From an uncultured beta proteobacterium (lineage in GTDB: Bacteria; Pseudomonadota; Gammaproteobacteria; Burkholderiales; SG8-39): 32,759 nt of DNA. A program made the position numbers and the translations under genes. The notes below the pieces were generated by a model. It saw only the letters and a list, made by a program, of their open reading frames with translations, was not told where the DNA came from and searched no databases. The DNA lies in NCBI GenBank assembly GCA_902826155.1, contig CADEDU010000006.1:40728-73486 (forward strand), read 5' to 3'. This document shows, in pieces, positions 6,038 to 14,083 of the stretch. Each line of letters begins with the position of its first letter. Positions within the stretch are counted from its first letter, which is position 1.

Positions 6038-8428
6038 TCAAATCCTCCCCAACGCCCTCAACACCACCCTTGGTGTCATCGGTTGCTCGGTCACGCGTGC
6101 ATTGAACGGACGCAGCGCATCGTTCACCGCGCACATCACTGCGCCCGGCGCGGCGCCGGTACCCGATTCGCCCGCGCCTTTCGCGCCCAGTTGCGTGACC
6201 GTAGTAGGCGTCTGCACGTGCGCCACGTCGATATCAGGCATCTCGCCCGCCATCGGTGTGAGGTAGTCGGCCATGGTGCCGTTCTGCAACTGGCCGTTGG
6301 CGTCGTAGATGCAGTGCTCGTACAAGCCGCCGCCGATGCCCTGCACGCAGCCGCCGCGCACCTGTTCGTCGGCGAGGTTCGGATTGATGATCCGCCCGCA
6401 GTCCTCGACGATCCAGTGGCGCAGCAGTTTGATGAAGCCGGTGTCGGTGTCGACCTCCACGTACGAGCCGTGCACGCCGTTGGTGAAGATGTAGAGATCG
6501 CCCACCATGCGGTAGTGGCGCGTGATCATGACCTCGGGCTGGATCTCCGGCGGCAGCTCACCCACCTGGAAGTGCGCGATACGTCCGATCTCCGCGAGCG
6601 TCACGCGCACGTTCGTGGTGCCGAGATCGACGACGTTGCCCGCAACGATATCGAGCAGATCGACATCGACCTTCAGGAGCGCGCCGGCAATGCGCAGGAT
6701 CTCCTTTCGCAGCGCACGCCCGGCCTGCCAGGTGGCCTCGCCGCCGATTGCCGTCGCGCGCGAAGCGTATGTGCCACCACCATAGGGCGTCGCTTCGGTG
6801 TCGCCGGCGATGACGCGGATCTGATCGAGCGGCACGCCGATCGCATCGGCCGCGATCTGCGCCATCACGGTGGTCACGCCTTGGCCCTGTTCGCTGACGC
6901 CCACCGCGCAGATGATCGCGCCTGAAGGTTCGAGCTTGACCATGGTGCCGTCCTGCGAGGCGATCGGCGCGCCGCCGATGCCGTAGTAGCCGTCGGGCCC
7001 TGGTGCCGTCCCCTTGATAAAGGTCGCGATGCCGATGCCGCGGTAGATGCCTTTCTTGCGCAGCTCGGTCTGCTCGGCGCGCAGCGCGGTGTAGTTCATC
7101 CGCTCGACCAGCTTCTCCAGGCACGCCTGGTGCGACAGCTCGCGCACGCGCACGCCCGAAGCGGTCACGCGCGGATAGGAATTGTCGCGCATCACGTTGC
7201 GGCGCCGGATCTCGACCGGATCGAGGCCGGTGGCTGCGGCGGCCATGTCCATCATCGCCTCACCCACGGCGATGCCGATCGGATGGCCGACCGCGCGGTA
7301 TTGCGACGTGGGCACCTTGTTCAGATACACCACGCGCGCGCGGGCGCGATAGTGCTTGTGATCGTAGGGGCCGCCGGTGATGTTGAGGATCTGATTCGCC
7401 TCGAACGCACTGGTGCGCGGATACTGCGAGTACGCGCCGACGCCGGAGATGTCGTCGATCTCCATCGCTTCGAGCGTGCCGTCCTTGCGCACCGCGATGC
7501 GCGCCTTGACCAGGTTCTCGCGGGCGTGGATGTCGGAGACGAACGACTCCATCCGATCGGCGACGAATTTCACCGGGCGAGCGAGTTCCATCCCCACGAT
7601 CGCCGTGGCCAGCTCGTCGCCGTAGGTGTGGATCTTCATGCCGAACGATCCGCCGACGTCGGGTGCCACCACGCGCAAACGATGCTCGGGGATACCCAGC
7701 AGTTTCGAGAACACTGTCTGGATCATGTGCGGCACCTGGCTGCTGGTCGTGAGCGTCAGCATGGCGCTCGCCGGCTCGTAGTCGGCGATGATTGCGCGCG
7801 GCTCCAGACTCACCGCGGTGTGCCGGCCGAAGTGGAAGGATTCCTCCAGCACGATGTCGGCCTTGGCGAACGCCTCGTCGACGTTGCCTGAGCCGATCGT
7901 CTTCTCGAACATCAGGTTGTCGCCGAGCGCGGTGTGCACCAACGGTGACCCGGGTTCCAGTGCGGTGGTCTTGTCGATCGCCACCGGGAGCGGCTCCCAT
8001 TCGACCTCGATGCGCTCGACCGCGTCCTCGGCTTGCGCGCGGGTGTTGGCCACCACGATCGCGACCGGTTCGCCGTGCCAGCAGGCGCGGTCGACGGCCA
8101 TGGCTGGTTGCGGGGCCGCCTTCATGCCCACGAAGCACGACAGCAGACCCACCATCGGCTTGCAGCGATCCGCCAGTTCCGCCCCGGTGGCTACACGCAC
8201 CACGCCGGGCATGGTGGACGCGATCGAGGTATCGATCTTCACGATGCGTGCGTGCGCGTGCGGGCTGCGCAGGAATGCGGCGTGCAGCATGCGCGGCAGG
8301 GCGAGGTCGTCGGTATAGCGGCCACGGCCGGCAACCGCGCGCGGCGCATTGGAGCGCGGCACCGATTGACCGATCAGCCCTTCGGTGCGGGTGAGCGGGG
8401 CGATGAGGGAGCGTTCGAGCGAATCCAT
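6038..8428 (-). CDS. Molybdenum hydroxylase large subunit (xanthine dehydrogenase family, CoxL-like)
   Basis: A 796-residue protein with the molybdopterin-binding large-subunit layout: the N-terminal a/b hammerhead (GRGRYTDDLALPRMLHAAFLRSPHAHARI), VVAPDVGGSFGMK at the cofactor site, YRAVGHPIG in the region lining the active site, and the catalytic glutamate E754 in GAKGAGESGTGAAPGA. The CSFR loop of true CO dehydrogenase is absent, so CO oxidation is unlikely; a hydroxylase of N-heterocycles, aldehydes or aromatic acyl compounds is more probable. It is the last gene of the operon, 6 bp after the 2Fe-2S subunit, with GGAGG formed inside that gene's last codons. Electrons pass from Mo through the 2Fe-2S and FAD subunits. 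Confidence 0.93.
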   Translation of the reverse strand: MDSLERSLIAPLTRTEGLIGQSVPRSNAPRAVAGRGRYTDDLALPRMLHAAFLRSPHAHARIVKIDTSIASTMPGVVRVATGAELADRCKPMVGLLSCFVGMKAAPQPAMAVDRACWHGEPVAIVVANTRAQAEDAVERIEVEWEPLPVAIDKTTALEPGSPLVHTALGDNLMFEKTIGSGNVDEAFAKADIVLEESFHFGRHTAVSLEPRAIIADYEPASAMLTLTTSSQVPHMIQTVFSKLLGIPEHRLRVVAPDVGGSFGMKIHTYGDELATAIVGMELARPVKFVADRMESFVSDIHARENLVKARIAVRKDGTLEAMEIDDISGVGAYSQYPRTSAFEANQILNITGGPYDHKHYRARARVVYLNKVPTSQYRAVGHPIGIAVGEAMMDMAAAATGLDPVEIRRRNVMRDNSYPRVTASGVRVRELSHQACLEKLVERMNYTALRAEQTELRKKGIYRGIGIATFIKGTAPGPDGYYGIGGAPIASQDGTMVKLEPSGAIICAVGVSEQGQGVTTVMAQIAADAIGVPLDQIRVIAGDTEATPYGGGTYASRATAIGGEATWQAGRALRKEILRIAGALLKVDVDLLDIVAGNVVDLGTTNVRVTLAEIGRIAHFQVGELPPEIQPEVMITRHYRMVGDLYIFTNGVHGSYVEVDTDTGFIKLLRHWIVEDCGRIINPNLADEQVRGGCVQGIGGGLYEHCIYDANGQLQNGTMADYLTPMAGEMPDIDVAHVQTPTTVTQLGAKGAGESGTGAAPGAVMCAVNDALRPFNARVTEQPMTPRVVLRALGRI

Positions 8429-8434
8429 CGGTTT

Positions 8435-8941
8435 TCAGCCTCCGCGTGCGAGACGCTGCTGAATCGTCGACTCGACCGCATCGACGATCGCCTGATAGCC
8501 GGTGCAGCGGCAGTAGTTGCCCGACAAGGTTTCGCGGATCGCCTCGCGCGTGATCGGTCGCGGCGGCGAGAGCAGGGTCGAGGCGGTCACGAGCATGCCC
8601 GGCGTGCAGTAGCCGCACTGCAGCGCGTTGCGCTGGACGAATGCGGCCTGCAGATCGGCTATCGCCTCTGATTCGGTCAGCCCTTCGATCGTGGTCACTT
8701 GTGCGCCCTCGGCCTGCACCGCGAGCATCAGGCAGCCGCGCACCACTGCACCGTCGACGACGATCGAGCACGCGCCGCACACACCATGCTCGCAACCCAG
8801 GTGCGAGCCGGTGAGGGAAAGTTCGGTGCGCAGGAAGTCGGTGAGATGCTGGCGGACCGGCACCGTGCGCGTCACGCGCTCGCCGTTGACCGTCAGACTG
8901 ATCTGCAGAGTGTCTTCTTCGTTCATTGCCGCCGTGGTCAT
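8435..8941 (-). CDS. (2Fe-2S) subunit of molybdenum hydroxylase (CoxS-like)
   Basis: A 168-residue protein with both clusters of the family. The plant-type ferredoxin site uses C50, C55, C58 and C70 (GCEHGVCGACS). The second site uses C109, C112, C144 and C146 (CGYCTPGM and CRCTGY). Length is normal. Its ATG overlaps the TGA of the FAD subunit by four bases, so the two are translationally coupled. A start five residues later (MNEEDT) is possible. It carries electrons from the molybdenum centre to FAD. Confidence 0.95.
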   Translation of the reverse strand: MTTAAMNEEDTLQISLTVNGERVTRTVPVRQHLTDFLRTELSLTGSHLGCEHGVCGACSIVVDGAVVRGCLMLAVQAEGAQVTTIEGLTESEAIADLQAAFVQRNALQCGYCTPGMLVTASTLLSPPRPITREAIRETLSGNYCRCTGYQAIVDAVESTIQQRLARGG

Positions 8942-9822
8942 GGTCGCGCTCCACTGCGTGCACGCGTGCGCTCGATCGCCTGCGCCAGCGCGCGCCGCGT
9001 GAGTACCCGTTGCAGATGCAGGAACATCGGCGGATCGCCTTCGAGATTGCTCATGGGACGCAGGTCGGTGGCGAGGGCGGCACAGGCTGCGTCGACCGCA
9101 TCGTCCGACAGACGCTTGCCCCGCAGTGAGGCGATGGCGGCGGAAGCGAGTGTTGGTTTTTCTTCAGAGCCGAAATACACCAGCCGCAGATCGGCGATGA
9201 CCTCGCGATCGAAGCGCGCGCACAGCGCGACACCGGCCATCGCGAAATCGCCGTGCCGCCGGCTCAGTTCCATGAACACCGAGATCGTGTCGGCGGGCTG
9301 CGCGCGGAGTTCGACTTCGACCAGCAACTCGTTCGGTGCGCGCGCCGTGTCGTACAAGCCACGGAAGTAATCCTGCGCGGCGATGCGACGTAGGCCTTTG
9401 ATGCTCTCGACGATCAGCGTCGCTTCGAGGGCGAGTGCGCAAGCGGGCATTTCGGCTGCCGGATCGGCCAGCGCAAGGCTGCCGCCGAACGTGCCGCGGT
9501 TGCGCACCGCCAGATGCGCTACGTTTGGCATCGCCTCGGCGATCAGGGGCAGATGCTGCGCCACGATCGGCGACTGGAGCACCTCGACGTGGCGGGTGAG
9601 CGCGCCGATGCGCACCACACCGTCTTGCAACGTGATGCCCTTGAGCGAGTCGAGCCGGTTGATGTCGACGAGCAGCGCCGGCTGCGACAGGCGCATGTTG
9701 AGCGTGGGCATCAGGCTTTGCCCGCCCGCGAGCACACGTGCATCGGCGCCGTGTTGATCGAGCAGGGCGAGCGCGTGCGCGACGCTCTCGGCGCGCGCGT
9801 AGGCGAAGCGCGGCGCCTTCAC
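8938..9822 (-). CDS. FAD-binding subunit of molybdenum hydroxylase (CoxM-like)
   Basis: A 294-residue protein with the two FAD-contact motifs of this family: VLAGGQSLMPTLNMRL near residue 35 and RNRGTFGGSLALADPAAEMP near residue 110, plus the C-terminal CO-dehydrogenase flavoprotein domain. Its ATG overlaps the stop of the LLM oxidoreductase gene by four bases and its stop overlaps the 2Fe-2S subunit start by four bases. It passes electrons from the iron-sulfur subunit to an external acceptor. Confidence 0.94.
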   Translation of the reverse strand: MKAPRFAYARAESVAHALALLDQHGADARVLAGGQSLMPTLNMRLSQPALLVDINRLDSLKGITLQDGVVRIGALTRHVEVLQSPIVAQHLPLIAEAMPNVAHLAVRNRGTFGGSLALADPAAEMPACALALEATLIVESIKGLRRIAAQDYFRGLYDTARAPNELLVEVELRAQPADTISVFMELSRRHGDFAMAGVALCARFDREVIADLRLVYFGSEEKPTLASAAIASLRGKRLSDDAVDAACAALATDLRPMSNLEGDPPMFLHLQRVLTRRALAQAIERTRARSGARP

Positions 9823-10907
9823 GCGGCTTTGGCCTGCTTGCGCCGCTCGATATGCTTGCCCGGGAAGTGCGGGGCAATCTCCTCCATGAAGCGGTGCATC
9901 TGCTCCTTCACCATCGCGTTCGGTTTGTTGCCGACGTTGAAGTAGAGGATCACTTCTTCAATGCCGGCTTTCTCCACTTTCTTCAGCGATTCGATGATCT
10001 GCGCCGGTGTGCCGATCAGGATCGAGCGGTCGGTGAGATCCTCCTTCTTCATGTTCTTGAGCACCTCGGTGAGCTTCACGAAGTACTGCAGCGTGGGCGG
10101 GGCCTCTTCGAGCTTGGCCGGAATCGCCCCGATTACGCAGTTGTGGAAGTAGCTCAACTGCGCGGCGCGGCCGTAGTCGTTCATCTTGTCGTCGTCGGCG
10201 ATGAACACGAAGTAGCTGCACATCGCGCGGCCGGGCTTGTGGCCGTTCTTGACGCAGTGTTCGCGATACGCATCGACCGCCTTGTCCAATCCGCCGAACA
10301 TCATTCCGGTGGCGAACGGCGCGTAGATCACGTTCAGGCCGCGCTTGCCCGCCATCGCCAGGCTGGTGTGCGAGAACGAGGCGACGTAGAACGGAATGGG
10401 TTTTTGCACCGGCAGCGGCGTGATCGCCATCTCCGGGATGTTGTAGTAGGTGCCGTGGTGCGACCACTTGCCGGGCGAGGTCCACGCCTTGAGCAGCACG
10501 TCGATCCCTTCCTCGAACATCTCGGCGGACTTGAAGAAGTCGGCGCCGAACGGGGCGTACTCGCGTCGGTCGTAGCCGCGTCCGCAGGCGAAATCGACGC
10601 GCCCGCCGCTGATCAGATCGAGCGTCGCCCAGGTTTCGGCGACGTGGATCGGATGGTGCATCGGGATCACTGACACCGCCGGCGCCAGCCGAATGTGCTT
10701 GGTGAGCGGCACGATGCTCGCCAGGACCAGATCAGGCCGCGAATTGACGCCGAGCGAATCGAAGTGGTGCTCGCCGATCCAGGCCGAATGCATGCCGAGC
10801 TGGTCGGCGAGAATGGCCTGCTCGCGGATCTCGAGCACGAACTGATTGGCCGTGCGCGGATTGTTGGGGTAGTGGTTGTCGCTGAGCGTGAAGTAGCCGA
10901 ATTCCAT
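9819..10907 (-). CDS. LLM class flavin-dependent oxidoreductase
   Basis: A 362-residue protein from ATG 10907, chosen because MEFGYFTLSDNHYPNN is the usual opening of this luciferase-like group; the frame further left is antisense to the SDR gene. Typical segments are ADQLGMHSAWIGEHHF, APAVSVIPMHHPIHVAE, LDLISGGRVDFACGRGY, and near the end IGTPAQIIESLKKVEKAGIEEVILYF. It starts the operon of the molybdenum hydroxylase and overlaps the FAD subunit start, so an LLM monooxygenase and a Mo hydroxylase are made together. That suggests consecutive steps on one substrate, such as hydroxylation next to nitrogen and later ring oxygenation; this is inference. It shares the fold but little direct sequence with the LLM protein at 618-1619. 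Confidence 0.9.
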   Translation of the reverse strand: MEFGYFTLSDNHYPNNPRTANQFVLEIREQAILADQLGMHSAWIGEHHFDSLGVNSRPDLVLASIVPLTKHIRLAPAVSVIPMHHPIHVAETWATLDLISGGRVDFACGRGYDRREYAPFGADFFKSAEMFEEGIDVLLKAWTSPGKWSHHGTYYNIPEMAITPLPVQKPIPFYVASFSHTSLAMAGKRGLNVIYAPFATGMMFGGLDKAVDAYREHCVKNGHKPGRAMCSYFVFIADDDKMNDYGRAAQLSYFHNCVIGAIPAKLEEAPPTLQYFVKLTEVLKNMKKEDLTDRSILIGTPAQIIESLKKVEKAGIEEVILYFNVGNKPNAMVKEQMHRFMEEIAPHFPGKHIERRKQAKAA

Positions 10908-11017
10908 GGGAGCCCCATCGGTTGGCGAGAGTCGAAGTATTGTACTGGCCGTACTCTGATTGACTGCTACACAGCCTAACGTGACGCGACGTTGGGCCAT
11001 GCGAACGGGACAAGACG
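10908..11017. promoter_or_regulatory. Divergent promoter region, LLM/Mo-hydroxylase operon and SDR gene
   Basis: This 110-bp gap separates divergent starts. On the minus strand TACAAT (10939-10944) is a good -10 box about 30 nt before the LLM ATG, with no clear -35. On the plus strand TTGACT (10960-10965) resembles a -35 box but no -10 is found at normal spacing. Two short repeats are visible: GTACTGGCCGTAC (10942-10954) and AACGT-N6-ACGTT (10978-10993), either of which could bind a regulator. Confidence 0.4.
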
Positions 11018-11848
11018 ATGAACAACGCGACGAGCAACGGCGATGATCGGGGGCTGGCGGGCAAGGTGGCGATCGTGACCGGCGGCGGCGCAGCGGGTGA
11101 TGGCATCGGCAACGGTCGGGCGATCGCGCTGTTGCTCGCGCGCTGCGGCGCACGGGTGCTGGTGGTCGATCGCAAGCCCGATCCGGCCGAGCGCACGGTG
11201 CAGATGATCGAGCGCGAGGGCGGGCACGCCGCGGCTTTCGTGGCGGATGTGACCGACGAGCATCAATGCCGCGCGGTGGTCGACGCAGCGCTGGAACGAT
11301 TCGGGCGGCTCGATTTCCTGGCGAACAACGTCGGCATCGACAGCCGCGGTTCGGTGGTCGAGGAAAGCCTCGCCGGCTGGCATCGCATCATGCAGATCAA
11401 TGTCGACTCGATGTTCCTCGCATCCAAGTACGCGATTCCGGCGATGATCGACACCGCGCAGGGCGGGGCCATCGTGAATATCTCGTCGATCTCGGCGCTG
11501 CGCCCGCGCGGCCTGACGGCGTACTCGACCTCCAAGGGCGCGGTGATCGCACTCACCAAGGCGATGGCGGTCGATCATGGTCCGCAAGGGGTGCGCGTCA
11601 ATTGCATCGCGCCGGGGCCGATGTACACGCCCATGGTCATTCAGGACGGCATGAGCGATTCGGCCCGCGAGCAGCGGCGCAAGGCCTCAGTGCTGGGAAT
11701 CGAGGGAACAGGCTGGGACGTGGGCCACGCGGCGGTGTTCCTGTTCTCCGAGCATGCGCGCTACATCACCGGGCAGGTGCTGGTGGTCGATGGCGGGGCG
11801 ACGCTCAAAGGGCCGCCGCGGGAGGCGGACTCGCAGATGCGGCGGTAG
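11018..11848 (+). CDS. SDR family oxidoreductase
   Basis: A 276-residue classical short-chain dehydrogenase. The NAD(P)-binding motif is TGGGAAGDGIGNGRA, a glycine-rich loop four residues longer than the usual TGxxxGIG. VVDRKPD ends strand two with Asp, which favours NAD over NADP. The catalytic set is S156 or S157 (NISSISAL), Y169 and K173 (AYSTSK), with LANNVGIDSRG as the structural NNAG-like motif and CIAPGPMYTPM after the active site. It is divergent from the LLM/Mo-hydroxylase operon and probably dehydrogenates an alcohol or dihydrodiol from that pathway. It is convergent with the ligase gene, 6 bp apart. Confidence 0.9.
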   Translation: MNNATSNGDDRGLAGKVAIVTGGGAAGDGIGNGRAIALLLARCGARVLVVDRKPDPAERTVQMIEREGGHAAAFVADVTDEHQCRAVVDAALERFGRLDFLANNVGIDSRGSVVEESLAGWHRIMQINVDSMFLASKYAIPAMIDTAQGGAIVNISSISALRPRGLTAYSTSKGAVIALTKAMAVDHGPQGVRVNCIAPGPMYTPMVIQDGMSDSAREQRRKASVLGIEGTGWDVGHAAVFLFSEHARYITGQVLVVDGGATLKGPPREADSQMRR

Positions 11849-11854
11849 CGCTCG

Positions 11855-13153
11855 TCAACTCCGACTGTCCACGAACCGCTTCGCCTTCACGTCGTTCAGG
11901 AACAGCTGCGCCAGCGTGCCGACCTCGAGGAATTCGATCGCGGGCGTGACTTCGAATGCGCGCTTGATCTCGGCCAGCAGCCTTGCTTCGACCTGCGCCT
12001 GATTCGCGCCGCGCTTGGTCTCCACCTGCAGCTTCAACACGTCGAGCGTGCCGCTCTCGGCCACCTCCAACCGGAAATCGGTGACCGCCTCGTCGCGGTG
12101 CATGAAGTCTTCGAAGTCGTTGTGATTGATGTTGATGCCGCGCACCTTGAAGAAACCCGCGGTGCGCGCGGCGTGGCGAAACACCGGATACACCGCGAGC
12201 GGACCAGTCGTCGTGCCGTGTTCGACCATGGTGCCGATGTCGCCCATGTTCCAGCGCAGGAAGGGCGTCATCGTGTTGGTCCACAGCGACGTCATCACCA
12301 GCACGCCCTGCCGGCCGGGTGGCGATGGTTCGTTCGTCGCGGGATCGACGACTTCCATGTGGACCAGATCGGTGTAGACGTGAAAGCCGTCGTGACGATC
12401 GGACTCGCTCGCCAGCCCACCGATTTCGGTGCAGCCGAACTGGTCGTACAACTCGGCGTTCCACAGCCGCTCGATCTTGGCGCGCTTGGCCGCCGACACC
12501 GGTTCGGCGGCGCTGATGACCTTGCGCACGCTCCACTTGGATAGATCGAACCCCTGCCGCTCGGCCAACGCGGCCAATTGCAGCGCGTAACCCGCCATGC
12601 CGATCCACACCGTGGGCTTGAGCGTGCGGATCAGGTCGAGCTGCAACTCCGAGGGCGTGTTGCTGCCCGCGCCGGCCCATACCGTGCCGATGCCGATCAA
12701 CTCGGCGGCGCGCGCGAACAGGCTGCCCACCGGATGTACGCCGAGCGGAAAGGAGATATGCGCCTTGTCTTCGCGGGTGCAGCCGGCCGAGAGCCACAGC
12801 CGCTTGAACATGTCGAGCGACACGTGCATGTCTTCGGCGGTGCGTGGATAGAACAGCGGCCGGCCGGTCGCGCCACCGGAGCGCCAGTACTCCACCGTAT
12901 CGACTTCGGGCGCGGTGCAGAACGCTTCGTGGAATTTCTCGGCGGGGATGTCGCGCAGCTCGTCCTTGGTGAGGATCGGAATCTTGCGCCACTCGTTCGG
13001 GTCATCGAGCCGCGACGCGTCGATGTGCTCGAGCTTGCCGCGATAGAACGGCGATTGCCTGGCGCGCTCGAATGCGACCCGCTTGCGAGCCGACTGGATG
13101 CGCGCGATCTCCTCGCGCGAACGGGCCGGATAGGTCAGATCCTGGTATTGCAC
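11855..13153 (-). CDS. Phenylacetate-CoA ligase family adenylate-forming protein
   Basis: A 432-residue protein from GTG 13153, chosen because GGAG sits five bases upstream and VQYQDLTYPARSREEI resembles the PaaK opening; a longer frame to 13291 would overlap the crotonase gene start. The order is PaaK-like: FERARQSPFYRGKL, IPILTKDELRDIP, the phosphate-loop equivalent RSGGATGRPLFYP, YDQFGCTEIGGLAS, FLRWNMGDIGTM and the C-terminal AMP-binding domain FFKVRGININHNDFEDFM. The usual SSGTTGKP appears as SGGATGRP with no terminal lysine. It should activate an aryl or alkyl carboxylate to the acyl-CoA through an acyl-AMP. The divergent crotonase gene next door fits a CoA-linked pathway. Confidence 0.85.
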   Translation of the reverse strand: MQYQDLTYPARSREEIARIQSARKRVAFERARQSPFYRGKLEHIDASRLDDPNEWRKIPILTKDELRDIPAEKFHEAFCTAPEVDTVEYWRSGGATGRPLFYPRTAEDMHVSLDMFKRLWLSAGCTREDKAHISFPLGVHPVGSLFARAAELIGIGTVWAGAGSNTPSELQLDLIRTLKPTVWIGMAGYALQLAALAERQGFDLSKWSVRKVISAAEPVSAAKRAKIERLWNAELYDQFGCTEIGGLASESDRHDGFHVYTDLVHMEVVDPATNEPSPPGRQGVLVMTSLWTNTMTPFLRWNMGDIGTMVEHGTTTGPLAVYPVFRHAARTAGFFKVRGININHNDFEDFMHRDEAVTDFRLEVAESGTLDVLKLQVETKRGANQAQVEARLLAEIKRAFEVTPAIEFLEVGTLAQLFLNDVKAKRFVDSRS

Positions 13154-13267
13154 GTCGACTCCGGGCTGGTGAGAATGCGGCAAGGATAGTAGCGGGCGAG
13201 TCGCGTGTGGGGGATGGCGCGCATTCGAGCGATTCCAGCGGCAACATTTCAAGACAGCGGGTATCCG

Positions 13268-14050
13268 ATGCCGGAAATTCTGGTTAGCCATGACGGTCCG
13301 ATCGCGCGCGTGGGGATCTCCTATCCCGAACGCCGCAACGCGCTGACCTACGACATGATGCTCGCGCTGCCGCGCGTGCTCGAGACACTCGGCAACGATC
13401 CGGATACGCGCGTGATCGTGCTTGCCGGGGCGACGAACGATGCGTTTGCCGCGGGCGGCGACATATCGGAGTTCAAGGCGCTGCGGGCGAGTCGCGAGGA
13501 TGAGGATCGATACATCGCGGCGACCAACCGGGCGCTGTTATCGCCCGTCTCTTGCGCCAAGCCGGTGATCGCGAGCATTCGCGGTTACTGCATGGGGGGC
13601 GGTTTGCAACTCGCGGTCGCGTGCGATCTGCGCATCGTCGCCGACGACGCAGTCTTTCGCATGCCCGCGGCACGCCTGGGCGTGGGCTATCCGGCGGAAG
13701 GCCTCGAACGCTTCATCGCCGTGATCGGCGCGTCGAACACCATCGACCTCTTCATTTCCGCACGCCAGTTCGGTGCTGACGAAGCGCTGCGCATGGGCTT
13801 CGCCAACCGTGTCGTTGCGGCAGCGGATCTCGACCGCGAAGTCACCGCCTATTGCGCCGCGGTGGCCGAGAACGCCCCCCTCACGATTGCCGCCGCTCGC
13901 GCGACGGTTCGCGAGGCCATCACCGACCCGGCGCGGCGCGATGCGGCGAGCGTCAAGCGCGTCATCGATGCGTGCTGGGGCAGCCACGACTACCACGAAG
14001 GCCGCGCCGCATTCCTGGAAAAGCGCAAGCCCCGGTTTCTCGGGCGCTGA
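13268..14050 (+). CDS. Enoyl-CoA hydratase/isomerase (crotonase) family protein
   Basis: A 260-residue crotonase-fold protein from ATG 13268 (MPEILVSHDGPIARV); the longer frame from 13205 reaches into the divergent promoter region. The oxyanion-hole segments are AFAAGGDISEF and GYCMGGGLQLAVACD. The two general-base positions of true hydratases are changed: the PE of the first site reads PA (FRMPAARLGVGYPAEGLERF), and the second, 20 residues on, reads D (SNTIDLF). It may therefore be an isomerase, decarboxylase or hydrolase rather than a hydratase. It is divergent from the PaaK-like ligase and 33 bp ahead of a Bug solute-binding gene, likely the same transcript. Confidence 0.88.
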   Translation: MPEILVSHDGPIARVGISYPERRNALTYDMMLALPRVLETLGNDPDTRVIVLAGATNDAFAAGGDISEFKALRASREDEDRYIAATNRALLSPVSCAKPVIASIRGYCMGGGLQLAVACDLRIVADDAVFRMPAARLGVGYPAEGLERFIAVIGASNTIDLFISARQFGADEALRMGFANRVVAAADLDREVTAYCAAVAENAPLTIAAARATVREAITDPARRDAASVKRVIDACWGSHDYHEGRAAFLEKRKPRFLGR

Positions 14051-14083
14051 CCAGGCGCGGCCGACCACCAAGGAGAGACTGCC

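Noticed and set aside
6038..8428. Carbon monoxide dehydrogenase large subunit (true CoxL)
   Set aside because: The CSFR active-site loop is absent; the sequence around YRAVGHPIG fits other xanthine-dehydrogenase family hydroxylases.
7260..8963. 567-codon minus-strand frame overlapping the Mo hydroxylase genes
   Set aside because: It is an Arg/Ala-rich shadow frame of the 2Fe-2S and large subunits, typical of GC-rich DNA; it has no recognisable domain.
13205..13267. Extended crotonase start at 13205
   Set aside because: It would place 21 extra non-homologous residues in the divergent promoter space; the family start fits MPEILVSHDG at 13268.
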